Of a stretch of DNA of 64,000 nucleotides, positions 16,788 to 24,488 are shown piece after piece. The translations under genes were made by a program, and so were the position numbers. Origin of the DNA: Arthrobacter sp. PsM3 (lineage in GTDB: Bacteria; Actinomycetota; Actinomycetes; Actinomycetales; Micrococcaceae). The DNA lies in assembly GCF_030433895.1 (NCBI RefSeq), contig NZ_JARUXE010000016.1, positions 34,594 through 98,593 on the forward strand, read 5' to 3'. The notes under the pieces were generated by a model. That model was given only the letters and a program-made list of their open reading frames with translations. It ran no database searches and was not told the origin of the DNA. Positions within the stretch are counted from its first letter, which is position 1, and each line of letters begins with the position of its first letter.

Positions 16788-17917
16788 TATTTGTTGCGTC
16801 CTTCGATGTAGGTGCGGTTGAAGTTCAGCCGTTCGAAAATGGGGGCGTCGCTGAAGCGGAAGAGATCAAACTCGCTCGTGGCTTGCAGGGACCATTCGGC
16901 CCAGGAGGGGACGACGAACAGGTCGCCCTTCGCCAGGGTCCGGGTTTCACCGTTCAGGACCACCGTGCCGGAACCTTCGAAGACCTGCCACACGCTGGAG
17001 CCGACCTCACGGAGGACTTGCGTGGAGGCGCCAGGGCGGAGGCGGTGGAATTCGGCCCGGATGGTCGGCATCACGTCCCCGCCGGTGGTGGGGTTGGTGT
17101 AGCGGACCGCGGCGTGGCCCTGGGACACGGTGGCCGGGTGCCCCTCGTCCTCGAGCAGGAGCTGTTCGGTCAGGGCACGGTCGGTGTATTCCCAGCGGTA
17201 CGCCGCGATCGGGGAGCTCGTGGTGTCATCCAGGCCCGAGAGCGGGCGCAGGCCCGGGTGCGCCCAGAGCCGCTCGGACCGGGAGATGTCCGGGGTCGCC
17301 TCGTCCGTGACACGCTCGGTGCCGAACTCGAAGAACCCGGCGTCGGCGTAGTGCACGAACGGGATGTCCAGGCCGTCGATCCAGGCCATCGGCTCATCGG
17401 TGTCGTTGTGGTGGCCGTGGAAGTTCCAGCCCGGGGTCAACAGGAAATCCCCGCGGGACATCCGGACCGGGTCCCCGTTCACCACCGTCCAGACGCCTTC
17501 GCCTTCGACGACGAAGCGGAACGCGTTCTGCGAGTGGCGGTGCTCCGGCGCGGTCTCCCGGGCACCAAGGTACTGGATCGCCGCCCACAGCGTGGGGGTG
17601 GCATACGGGGTCCCGGCCAGGCCGGGGTTGGCCAGGGCAATCGCGCGGCGTTCGCCGCCCCGGCCCACCGGAACCAGATCCCCGGCGCGGGCGGCCAGCG
17701 GGTAGAGATCGCTCCACCGCCAAACGTGGGGCACCGCTTTGGGGGTCGGGACCATCGGCATCAGGTCCGCGATCTCGGTCCAGAGCGGGATCAGGTTCTC
17801 CCGGTCAAAATCGCGGTACAGCTCCTTGAGCTGGGCAGCCTCTTCAGGCGTCGGCTCCGGGGCAGTATGCCCCGCGGCAACTGACTCATGAGTCGTGTTC
17901 TCGGCGCTGATGGACAC
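16787..17917 (-). CDS. Gentisate 1,2-dioxygenase
   Basis: A 376-residue bicupin ring-cleavage dioxygenase. The first cupin holds the iron ligands in HRHSQNAFRFVVEGEG and the later HGHHNDTDEP; the second cupin (about residues 275-350) shows the RLRPGASTQVLREVGSS and GDLFVVPSW blocks. It opens gentisate to maleylpyruvate with O2 and Fe(II). GTG 17915-17917 has an excellent GAGGAGG site 6 bases upstream. It is the first gene of the three-gene catabolic operon, whose promoter region carries an IclR-type operator candidate at 17995-18009. Confidence 0.93.
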   Translation of the reverse strand: MSISAENTTHESVAAGHTAPEPTPEEAAQLKELYRDFDRENLIPLWTEIADLMPMVPTPKAVPHVWRWSDLYPLAARAGDLVPVGRGGERRAIALANPGLAGTPYATPTLWAAIQYLGARETAPEHRHSQNAFRFVVEGEGVWTVVNGDPVRMSRGDFLLTPGWNFHGHHNDTDEPMAWIDGLDIPFVHYADAGFFEFGTERVTDEATPDISRSERLWAHPGLRPLSGLDDTTSSPIAAYRWEYTDRALTEQLLLEDEGHPATVSQGHAAVRYTNPTTGGDVMPTIRAEFHRLRPGASTQVLREVGSSVWQVFEGSGTVVLNGETRTLAKGDLFVVPSWAEWSLQATSEFDLFRFSDAPIFERLNFNRTYIEGRNK

Positions 17918-17994
17918 GTGGGCCTCCTCGGTAGGGCGAACAGTTCTTTGGCGTAGTTCGACTCTACGGATCCGGCCGTGTGATCCCCAGCATA

Positions 17995-18009
17995 TTCTGC
18001 AGGGCAGAA
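17995..18009. promoter_or_regulatory. Operator candidate at the gentisate operon promoter
   Basis: TTCTGCAGGGCAGAA is a perfect inverted repeat (7+3+7 when the flanking A and T are included). It lies 78-92 bases upstream of the dioxygenase start and matches the site at 18873-18887 at 12 of 15 bases. Confidence 0.65.
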
Positions 18010-18034
18010 TTCATAGTACCGGCCTGCGCCGGAC

Positions 18035-18880
18035 TTAGTCCGGCTCGGCCGGATTCGCCGCGATATCGATCTCGAGCTGCCGGCAGCTTTCCCGCAGCGC
18101 GGGGACCAGTCCGGCGTCGAAGACCCTGCGGAAGCGGGTCGCCGGGGTTGCGACGCTGAGCGCCCCGACGACCTGTCCGTGCCGGTTGTGCAGGGCAATC
18201 CCCAGGGCGCTCACCCCGTCCTCCGTGCCCTCGAAGTTGGCCGCGAAGCCGTTGCTGCGGACGGATTCCAGCTCGCGCAGGAACGCCGGATATTCCTCGG
18301 CCGGGATGGTGTCGCCGCCAATCTCGGCGTTGTGGCTGCGGAAGAGCTGGTCGATCATCTGGGGTTCGAGTTCGGCCAGCATCGCTTTGCCTCCCGACGT
18401 CCTGTTGGCGGGCATGACCGTCCCCTGCCGGTCGCCCACCCGCAACACGTTGTTTCCTTCCACCGTGGCCAGGAAACGGACTTTGGTGCCCACCCGCACC
18501 ATGAGGTTCACCGTTTCGTTGAGCTGCGCGGAGAGCAGTTCCATGTGGGGCTGGGCAAGGGATCGGAGCAGCCTGGTCCAGCTCAGCCCGGCCGGCCCCA
18601 CGCCCATCGCCGGACCAGGCAGATAGCGGCGCGTTTCGTCCTGCACGGCGAAACCCCGGTAGACCAGCATCGCCAGCAGGCGGTGGGCTGTGGACGGGGC
18701 GACACCCAGCTCCGTTGCAGCGTCCTTGAGCCGCAACGCCCCGCCGTCACGCAGCAGCTGGAGAAGCTGCAGGGCGTTGTCGACTGCCTCCACGGAATAG
18801 CTTGGCCGCTTCTGCACGGGCTTCCGGGCTGATTTGGAGGTTGGCTTGGGGGTGGGCTTGGACGTTGGCTTGTTCTGCAC
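18035..18880 (-). CDS. IclR-family regulator of gentisate catabolism
   Basis: A 281-residue IclR protein. A basic, repetitive N-terminal tail (KPTSKPTPKPTSKSARKP) is followed by the winged helix (about residues 24-85, with GVAPSTAHRLLAMLVYRGFA) and the effector-binding domain (about 100-275). I chose GTG 18878-18880: no Shine-Dalgarno precedes it, but TATAAT lies exactly 6 bases upstream on the coding strand, suggesting a leaderless mRNA. The candidate operator at 18873-18887 covers this start, which would give autoregulation. It is between the gentisate operon and the divergent transporter/hydroxylase operon, so both are likely targets. A start further upstream would put the operator inside the gene. 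Confidence 0.88.
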   Translation of the reverse strand: MQNKPTSKPTPKPTSKSARKPVQKRPSYSVEAVDNALQLLQLLRDGGALRLKDAATELGVAPSTAHRLLAMLVYRGFAVQDETRRYLPGPAMGVGPAGLSWTRLLRSLAQPHMELLSAQLNETVNLMVRVGTKVRFLATVEGNNVLRVGDRQGTVMPANRTSGGKAMLAELEPQMIDQLFRSHNAEIGGDTIPAEEYPAFLRELESVRSNGFAANFEGTEDGVSALGIALHNRHGQVVGALSVATPATRFRRVFDAGLVPALRESCRQLEIDIAANPAEPD

Positions 18881-18887
18881 ATCAGAA
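18873..18887. promoter_or_regulatory. Operator candidate over the IclR start and the transporter promoter
   Basis: TTCTGCACATCAGAA has the same TTCTGCA...CAGAA layout as the site at 17995-18009. It overlaps the -10-like TATAAT (18887-18892, minus strand) by one base and the IclR start codon, and is next to TATATT on the plus strand facing the transporter gene. Confidence 0.65.
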
Positions 18888-18928
18888 TTATATTGTGGTT
18901 CACCTGCCCTGGCGGCGACGGTAGTGGT

Positions 18929-20323
18929 ATGAATCACACACCTTCCGCTGCAACGCCGCAACGGTCCGAGCCGGGAGCTCCGGCCCCCATTACTGCTGGC
19001 CGCACCCCCATACCGGCTGGCACTGCTGGCGGCCCCGCCGCCCGGTTCTCCAAAGCCTCGGCCGCTGCCGTCCTCGTCTGCTGGCTCCTCGTGGTCTTCG
19101 ATGGTTACGACCTCATTGTCTACGGCACCGTCCAGTCCTCCCTGATTAACGACACCGGCTGGGGCCTGACCAAGGCCACGGCCGGAACCATCGGCTCCAT
19201 GGCCTTCGTCGGCATGATGATCGGGGCCATCTTCGCCGGCCGCATGGCCGACTCCTGGGGGCGCCGCCGCACCATCCTGGGCTGCGCCGTCATCTTCTCG
19301 ATCTTCACGATTCTTTGCGCTTTCGCCCCCAGCGCCGCCGTCTTCGGCGTGCTGCGGCTCCTCGCCGGCATCGGCCTCGGCGGTCTGGTGCCGTCGGCCA
19401 ACGCCCTTGTCGCTGAACTGGTCCCCGCCAAATGGCGGTCAACCATCGCCACCCTGATGATGTCGGGTGTCCCGATCGGCGGTTCCATCGCCGCGCTCGT
19501 GGGGATCCAGCTGATCCCGGTCTATGGCTGGCAGGCGATGTTCCTCGTGGCCGTGCTCGCGCTGGTGATCGTGGTCCCGCTGGGACTGAAATACCTTCCG
19601 GAGACGCTGGCCCCGGTCAGCGCCACAGACAGTGCAACTAACAAAGCCACAGGCAAGGCCGCCCGCTTTGCCGGGCGCAGCGCCAGCGTCATCCGGGAGC
19701 CCTCCGGTTTCTCCTCCCTGCTCCGCGCACCGTACCTCGGTGTCAGTGTGCTGTTCGCCCTGGCGACGATCGCCACCCTGTTCGCCTGGTACGGACTGGG
19801 CACCTGGCTGCCCAACCTCATGCAGCTGGCCGGCTACAACCTGGGCTCCGCCCTGACCTTCGCCCTGGCCCTGAACCTGGGTGCGGTGGCCGGATCGGTG
19901 ATCACGGCCTGGGCCGGGACCCGCTTTGGTCCGGTGCCAACCGCCATCGCCGCCGCCGCCGTCGCCGCCGGAGCGCTCGTGGTGCTGGTGACCGGACCGT
20001 CGGTCACCGTCGTCTACCTCATGCTGGTCCTCGCGGGCGTCGGAACCCACGGCACGCAGTGCCTCATTATCGCCGCCGTCGCAAGCCACTATCCCGGACA
20101 CCTGCGGGGGACCGCGCTGGGCTGGGCGCTGGGGACGGGCCGGATCGGCGCCGTCGCCGCACCCCAGGTGGGCGGCCTCCTGCTGGCCGCCAGTCTGGGC
20201 GTCAATTCCAATTTCCTCGCCTTCGCCGGTGCAGCCGCCATCGCGGCGGTCCTGCTGGCCGCCGTCGGCATCAAACTCAAGTCGAAAATCTCAATCACAC
20301 CAACAGGAGCAAGCAATGTCTGA
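18929..20323 (+). CDS. MFS aromatic acid:H+ symporter, probable 3-hydroxybenzoate/gentisate transporter
   Basis: A 464-residue, 12-helix major facilitator of the AAHS family. The family signature in helix 1 is present (VVFDGYDLIVYG, with the DGxD acidic pair), as is the loop 2-3 motif GRMADSWGRRRT. A flexible Pro/Ala-rich tail of about 40 residues precedes helix 1. The start is ATG 18929; an in-frame start 12 codons upstream is possible. The 3' end overlaps the hydroxylase gene by 8 bases, so uptake and first oxidation step are translated together. The substrate is inferred from this coupling. Confidence 0.88.
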   Translation: MNHTPSAATPQRSEPGAPAPITAGRTPIPAGTAGGPAARFSKASAAAVLVCWLLVVFDGYDLIVYGTVQSSLINDTGWGLTKATAGTIGSMAFVGMMIGAIFAGRMADSWGRRRTILGCAVIFSIFTILCAFAPSAAVFGVLRLLAGIGLGGLVPSANALVAELVPAKWRSTIATLMMSGVPIGGSIAALVGIQLIPVYGWQAMFLVAVLALVIVVPLGLKYLPETLAPVSATDSATNKATGKAARFAGRSASVIREPSGFSSLLRAPYLGVSVLFALATIATLFAWYGLGTWLPNLMQLAGYNLGSALTFALALNLGAVAGSVITAWAGTRFGPVPTAIAAAAVAAGALVVLVTGPSVTVVYLMLVLAGVGTHGTQCLIIAAVASHYPGHLRGTALGWALGTGRIGAVAAPQVGGLLLAASLGVNSNFLAFAGAAAIAAVLLAAVGIKLKSKISITPTGASNV

Positions 20324-21566
20324 GCACGCCACGTCCACCGATGTCCTCGTCATCGGAGGGGGGATGGCCGGACTGGCCGGAGCCCTCGCGCTGCGCGAAA
20401 ACGGGGCCAACGTCACCCTCGTGGAGCGGGCGCCTGAATTCGGCGAGGTCGGTGCGGGCCTGCAGATGGCCCCCAACGCCTCCCGTGTCCTCCAGCGCTG
20501 GGGCCTGCTGGAAAAGGCACTGGAGATCGGTGTCCAGCCCAAGCACCTGGTCTTCCGCGACGCTGTCACCGGCGAGGAGCTCACCCGCCAGACCCTCGGC
20601 GGGGAATTCGCGGAACGCTACGGCGCACCGTACGTCGTGATCCACCGCAGCGACCTGCACCGGGTGCTGCTGGAAGGCTGTGAGGCGGCAGGCGTCACCC
20701 TCATCAACGACGTCATGGTCGAGAGCGTGGAAACCGTGAACGGCCGCGGCGTGGCCCACACCGCAGCCGGTGTGGACTACGAGGCCGACGTCGTGATCGG
20801 CGCCGACGGGCTCAAGTCCACCCTGCGCCCGCTCGTGGCCAACGACGAGCCGGTCCCCTCCGCCTACGTCGCTTACCGCGGCACCGTTCCGATCACCGAA
20901 AACACGCCCAAGGCAGACCTCGAGGACGTCATCGTCTACCTCGGCCCGGACTGCCACCTCGTGCAGTACCCGCTGCGGAAGGGCGAGCTGCTGAACACGG
21001 TGGCTGTCTTCAAATCCGCGTCCTTCGAACGCGGCGAGGAGCAGTACGGCGGCGTCGACGAGCTCGAGGCAGCCTACAAGGACTGCGTACCCGCGGTGCA
21101 AGAAGCGCTGAAGAACCTGGCCACCGGCATCCGCTGGCCCATGTACGACCGTGACCCCATTGAAAACTGGGTCGCCGGCCGGATGGTGCTGATGGGTGAC
21201 GCCGCGCACCCGATGCTCCAGTACCTGGCCCAGGGCGCCTGCCAGGCCCTCGAGGACGCCGCCGTGCTGCAGGACGCCAGCAACGGGACCGTCTTCACCG
21301 CGGACGGCATCAACCCGGACGCCTGGGACGGAGCGATCAGGGAATTCAACAGCACCCGCGCTGCCCGCACCGCCCGGGTCCAGCGCACCGCCCGCGTCTG
21401 GGGCGAATCCTGGCACGTCTCCGGACTGGCCCGGACCCTGCGCAACCTGCTCTTCAAGAGCCGGAAGGACAACGACTTCCAGTACAACGACTGGCTCTAC
21501 GGCCAGGCCGGCGATGGCATCCCCTCGGCGGCGCGACCTGCAGCACGGGTGAAGCTGCCGGCCTGA
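20316..21566 (+). CDS. FAD-dependent 3-hydroxybenzoate 6-hydroxylase
   Basis: A 416-residue class A flavoprotein monooxygenase. The N-terminal Rossmann motif GGGMAGLAGALALRENGANV, the DG motif region VVIGADGLKSTLR and the second FAD motif RMVLMGDAAHPMLQYLAQGA are all present. The enzyme type uses NAD(P)H and O2 to convert 3-hydroxybenzoate to gentisate. Salicylate 1- and 5-hydroxylases are related; the gentisate dioxygenase operon next door favours the 6-hydroxylase. ATG 20316 has AGGAG upstream, and a longer frame is just the shadow of the transporter end. A terminator follows. Confidence 0.88.
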   Translation: MSEHATSTDVLVIGGGMAGLAGALALRENGANVTLVERAPEFGEVGAGLQMAPNASRVLQRWGLLEKALEIGVQPKHLVFRDAVTGEELTRQTLGGEFAERYGAPYVVIHRSDLHRVLLEGCEAAGVTLINDVMVESVETVNGRGVAHTAAGVDYEADVVIGADGLKSTLRPLVANDEPVPSAYVAYRGTVPITENTPKADLEDVIVYLGPDCHLVQYPLRKGELLNTVAVFKSASFERGEEQYGGVDELEAAYKDCVPAVQEALKNLATGIRWPMYDRDPIENWVAGRMVLMGDAAHPMLQYLAQGACQALEDAAVLQDASNGTVFTADGINPDAWDGAIREFNSTRAARTARVQRTARVWGESWHVSGLARTLRNLLFKSRKDNDFQYNDWLYGQAGDGIPSAARPAARVKLPA

Positions 21567-21592
21567 GGCGCCACGCGCCCGCCGGCAGTTTG

Positions 21593-21623
21593 AACGCCGG
21601 GCACCATCGTGGTGCCCGGCGTT
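21593..21623. terminator. Terminator after the 3-hydroxybenzoate hydroxylase gene
   Basis: A 14-bp perfect stem (AACGCCGGGCACCA and its complement) with loop TCG lies 27 bases after the stop and is followed by TTG. Confidence 0.8.
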
Positions 21624-21788
21624 TGCCGTCTGCTGACCTTGTTTTACCCTGATGCCTTTCCCCCGTACGATTTAACGCGTCAGGCTACTTTGCTGAACGC
21701 CGTACATCTTTCCAGTGAACCCCGGAAAAATGCTGCCGGCAGCGGGGAACGAAACTGCTGACCGTCGACTCTGCAGATTGGGCAACAG

Positions 21789-23084
21789 GTGGAAATCACC
21801 ATCATGGTGGCGCTAGTAATATCGCTAGCGCTTTTTTTTGACTTCACCAACGGATTTCACGACACGGCCAACGCGATGGCCACCCCCATCGCCACCGGTG
21901 CAATCAAACCCAAGACGGCAGTCGCCCTCGCGGCGGTGCTGAACCTGGTGGGGGCGTACCTTTCCACGGAAGTGGCCAAAACCGTGTCCGGCGGCATCAT
22001 CAAAGAAGGATCGGACGGCATCCAGATCACCCCGGAGATCATCTTCGCGGGACTGATGGGAGCCATCCTCTGGAACATGATCACTTGGCTCAAGGGCCTG
22101 CCGTCCAGTTCCTCGCACGCACTCTTCGGCGGCCTGATCGGCGCCGCCATCGCAGGCATCGGCATTCACTCGATCAACTTCGAGAGCCTCATCCAGAAGG
22201 TCATACTCCCCGCCATCTTCGCGCCGATTATCGCCGGCGGCGTCGCCTACCTGTGCACGAAGCTGGCGTACGCGCTGACCTCCCGCCACGACCCGGAATC
22301 CGGCAGCAAGCTCACCCAGAAGCGCGGCGGCTTCCGGACCGGCCAGATCTTCACCTCGAGCCTCGTGGCCCTCGCCCACGGCACCAACGACGCACAGAAG
22401 ACCATGGGCATCATCACCCTCGTGCTGATCTCCGCCGGCCTCCAGCAGCCCGGCTCCGGACCCCAGCTCTGGGTCATCACCACCTGCGCGCTTGCCATCG
22501 CGATCGGCACCTACTCGGGCGGGTGGAGGATCATCCGCACCATGGGATCCGGTCTCACCGACGTCAAGCCTGCCCAGGGCTTCGCGGCCGAAAGCAGCAC
22601 CGCATCGGCCATCCTTGCCTCCTCGCACCTGGGGTTTGCACTGTCCACCACCCAGGTTGCCTCCGGCTCCGTGATCGGCTCGGGCATAGGCCGCCGCGGC
22701 ACCACCGTACAGTGGGGAACAGCCGGAAAGATTGCGCTCGGCTGGCTGTTCACCCTCCCCGCCGCCGGGATCGTGGGTGCCCTCACCGCCCTGCTGGTGA
22801 AAACCGGCGTCGTTGGCGTCATCATCGCTGCCGTGGCCGGCACCGCTGCCGTGACCTACATGTTCCTCCACTCCAAGAAGTCACGCGTCGGCCACCACAA
22901 CGCTGTCGAGGTCGAGGAAGCCGGCCAGGCTGTGCAGTTCCGCAAGAAGAAGAAAGCGGCTGCCGCCAGCCGCGCCAAGGACGAAGCCACTAGCGGCGTC
23001 GAACACGAACCGGTCGTCAGCGGCGTCGAACACGAACCGGTCGTCAGCGGCGTCAAGGACGAGCAGAAGGATGGGCCGTCATGA
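21789..23084 (+). CDS. PiT-family inorganic phosphate transporter
   Basis: A 431-residue multi-spanning permease with the duplicated PiT signature: FFDFTNGFHDTANAMATPIATG at the N-terminus and VALAHGTNDAQKTMGI in the middle. It brings in phosphate as a metal-phosphate complex with protons. GTG 21789 is used; ATG 21804 is an alternative. Codons 8-17 are unlike the rest of the gene (CTA, GTA, ATA, CTA, CTT, TTT, TTT) and form a terminator-like hairpin at 21810-21839. The C-terminal cytoplasmic tail is lysine-rich and ends in a 9-residue tandem repeat. The stop overlaps the start of a small membrane protein as ATGA. A structured leader (CTGCCGGCAG palindrome near 21735) precedes the gene. Confidence 0.9.
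   Translation: MEITIMVALVISLALFFDFTNGFHDTANAMATPIATGAIKPKTAVALAAVLNLVGAYLSTEVAKTVSGGIIKEGSDGIQITPEIIFAGLMGAILWNMITWLKGLPSSSSHALFGGLIGAAIAGIGIHSINFESLIQKVILPAIFAPIIAGGVAYLCTKLAYALTSRHDPESGSKLTQKRGGFRTGQIFTSSLVALAHGTNDAQKTMGIITLVLISAGLQQPGSGPQLWVITTCALAIAIGTYSGGWRIIRTMGSGLTDVKPAQGFAAESSTASAILASSHLGFALSTTQVASGSVIGSGIGRRGTTVQWGTAGKIALGWLFTLPAAGIVGALTALLVKTGVVGVIIAAVAGTAAVTYMFLHSKKSRVGHHNAVEVEEAGQAVQFRKKKKAAAASRAKDEATSGVEHEPVVSGVEHEPVVSGVKDEQKDGPS
21810..21839 (+). terminator. Intragenic terminator-like hairpin in the first codons of the phosphate transporter
   Basis: GCGCTAG (21810-21816), eight loop bases, CTAGCGC (21825-21831), then eight T's (21832-21839). This is the only run of eight T's I found in the window and has the form of a Rho-independent terminator, but it lies 22-51 bases inside the coding region. 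Confidence 0.6.
22992..23056 (+). repeat. 27-bp tandem repeat encoding the transporter C-terminal tail
   Basis: Two exact 27-bp copies (22992-23018, 23019-23045) and an 11-base partial third copy encode SGVEHEPVV-SGVEHEPVV-SGVK. The copies are identical at DNA level, so the duplication is recent and could vary in number between strains. Confidence 0.85.
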
Positions 23085-23302
23085 AGTGGCTGGAACTGGT
23101 TCAAGTGGCGGGTGCAACGCTCATCGCGGCAGTGACCGTCGTGGTCCTGTACTCCCTGGGCGTCCGGCTGACCGCGATTGCCGGTGACGTCAGTGGACGA
23201 AAGCCGGTCTGGGTACGGCCGCTCGCGATCGTGTGCTTCGCCCTGTGCGGCCTCGCCGTGATGTTCGGGCTGTACCTGATCATTCCCTACTTCAGCAAGT
23301 AG
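23081..23302 (+). CDS. Small two-helix membrane protein coupled to the phosphate transporter
   Basis: A 73-residue protein with two hydrophobic segments (about residues 7-27 and 46-69) joined by a short basic loop (GRKPVWVRP). It has no named family that I recognise. Its ATG overlaps the PiT stop codon by 4 bases, so it is made with the transporter and may be a partner or stabilising subunit (inference). Confidence 0.75.
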   Translation: MKWLELVQVAGATLIAAVTVVVLYSLGVRLTAIAGDVSGRKPVWVRPLAIVCFALCGLAVMFGLYLIIPYFSK

Positions 23303-23433
23303 CCGGCGCCGCTCCGCGCCCCCGCGGGGCCTCCGTCCCGACGTGGATGCCGTTCTCCGCTCTCGGCCCGGATACCGGCCTCCGCCCGGCGCGCAGGATG
23401 GGCACCCCGGCCTGGAGTGGCTAGGCTGGGGAC

Positions 23434-23985
23434 ATGCCTGGTTTCCAGTATTTTGTGGCGTCCTCGCTGGACGGATTCATCGCCACCTCCGATGACAACC
23501 TGGACTGGTTGCTCCAGTTCGACGGGTTCGCCGGCGGCAAGGAAAGCTACGACGCCTTTATGGCGGACGTCGGCTGCATCGTGATGGGTGGTGAAACCTA
23601 TGCCTGGCTGAGGAAGCACGAGCCTGGCAACTGGCCGTACCCCACCACGCCGTGCTGGGTGTTCACGCACCACGAACTCTCTGCGCCCAAAGGTGCCGAC
23701 GTTACCTTTGTCCGCGGCCCCGTGGCCGAATTCGCCGAGGACCTCCGTGCCGTAGCGGGAGACCGGAACGTCTGGATCGTCGGCGGCGGGGTGCTCGCGG
23801 CCCAGTTTGCCGATGCCTCCGCGCTGGACGAGATCATCATCTCGATCATTCCGGTCGTGCTGGGCAGCGGCAAGGCGGTCCTGCCCCTTTCCCGGCCGAC
23901 GGCGCCCCTTGAGCTGATCTCCTCGCACACCATGGGGCGGGGCATCGTGGAGCTGCACTACCGTTTCGGGCGCAGTCCGGCGTAG
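23434..23985 (+). CDS. Dihydrofolate reductase family protein (RibD C-terminal domain)
   Basis: A 183-residue protein of the DHFR-like/RibD C-terminal group. The N-terminal strand with SLDGFIATSDDNLDWL, the GCIVMGGETYAWL motif and the NVWIVGGGVLAAQF nucleotide-binding motif match the family. Chromosomal members of this group are NADPH reductases of unknown substrate and are not the essential folate enzyme. There is no Shine-Dalgarno; TAGGCT lies exactly 6 bases before ATG 23434, suggesting a leaderless mRNA. It converges on the thioesterase gene. Confidence 0.85.
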   Translation: MPGFQYFVASSLDGFIATSDDNLDWLLQFDGFAGGKESYDAFMADVGCIVMGGETYAWLRKHEPGNWPYPTTPCWVFTHHELSAPKGADVTFVRGPVAEFAEDLRAVAGDRNVWIVGGGVLAAQFADASALDEIIISIIPVVLGSGKAVLPLSRPTAPLELISSHTMGRGIVELHYRFGRSPA

Positions 23986-24004
23986 CGGATCCCCGGCGTC
24001 GTGC

Positions 24005-24469
24005 CTACCCGGCGATGTCGCGGATCAGGTTGGTGATGCGGGCCGTGGACAGCCGGCGGCCGCTCTCGTCCGTCATGACGATCTCATGCGTTGTCAGGGT
24101 CCGCCCAAGGTGTATTGCCGTGCACGTCCCGGTGACAGTGCCCGTCGTGATGGCCCGGTGATGCGTCGCGCTGACATCGATCCCCAGTGCCTGGCCCTTC
24201 GGCCCGGCGTGCATGCCGGCGGCAAAGGAACCAAGGGTTTCCGCCAGGACCACATGGGCGCCGCCGTGCAGGATGCCGGCCACCTGGGTGTTGCCTTCCA
24301 CCGGCATGGTGCCCACGGTGCGCTCAGGACTCATCTCCAGGAAGTGGATCCCCATCTTCACCACCAGGGCGCCCACGCCGTATTGCCCCAGCCAGTCGTG
24401 CATTTCCTCGGGAATCCCGGCGGCCGCCAGTTCGGCCGCGTACGGGCCCGGCGTGAAATTGTCCATCAT
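24005..24469 (-). CDS. PaaI-type hotdog-fold thioesterase
   Basis: A 154-residue single hotdog-domain protein. The motif QVAGILHGGAHVVLAETLGS contains the conserved HGG and the catalytic-type glutamate, followed by a GIDVSATHHRAIT strand. The family hydrolyses acyl- or hydroxyphenylacetyl-CoA thioesters; the specific substrate is unknown. Two adjacent ATGs (24469 and 24466) are possible starts, without a clear Shine-Dalgarno. Its start is 19 bases from the divergent polA start, so both promoters must overlap the other gene. Confidence 0.82.
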   Translation of the reverse strand: MMDNFTPGPYAAELAAAGIPEEMHDWLGQYGVGALVVKMGIHFLEMSPERTVGTMPVEGNTQVAGILHGGAHVVLAETLGSFAAGMHAGPKGQALGIDVSATHHRAITTGTVTGTCTAIHLGRTLTTHEIVMTDESGRRLSTARITNLIRDIAG

Positions 24470-24488
24470 GGGAACTAGGCTGGCACCT

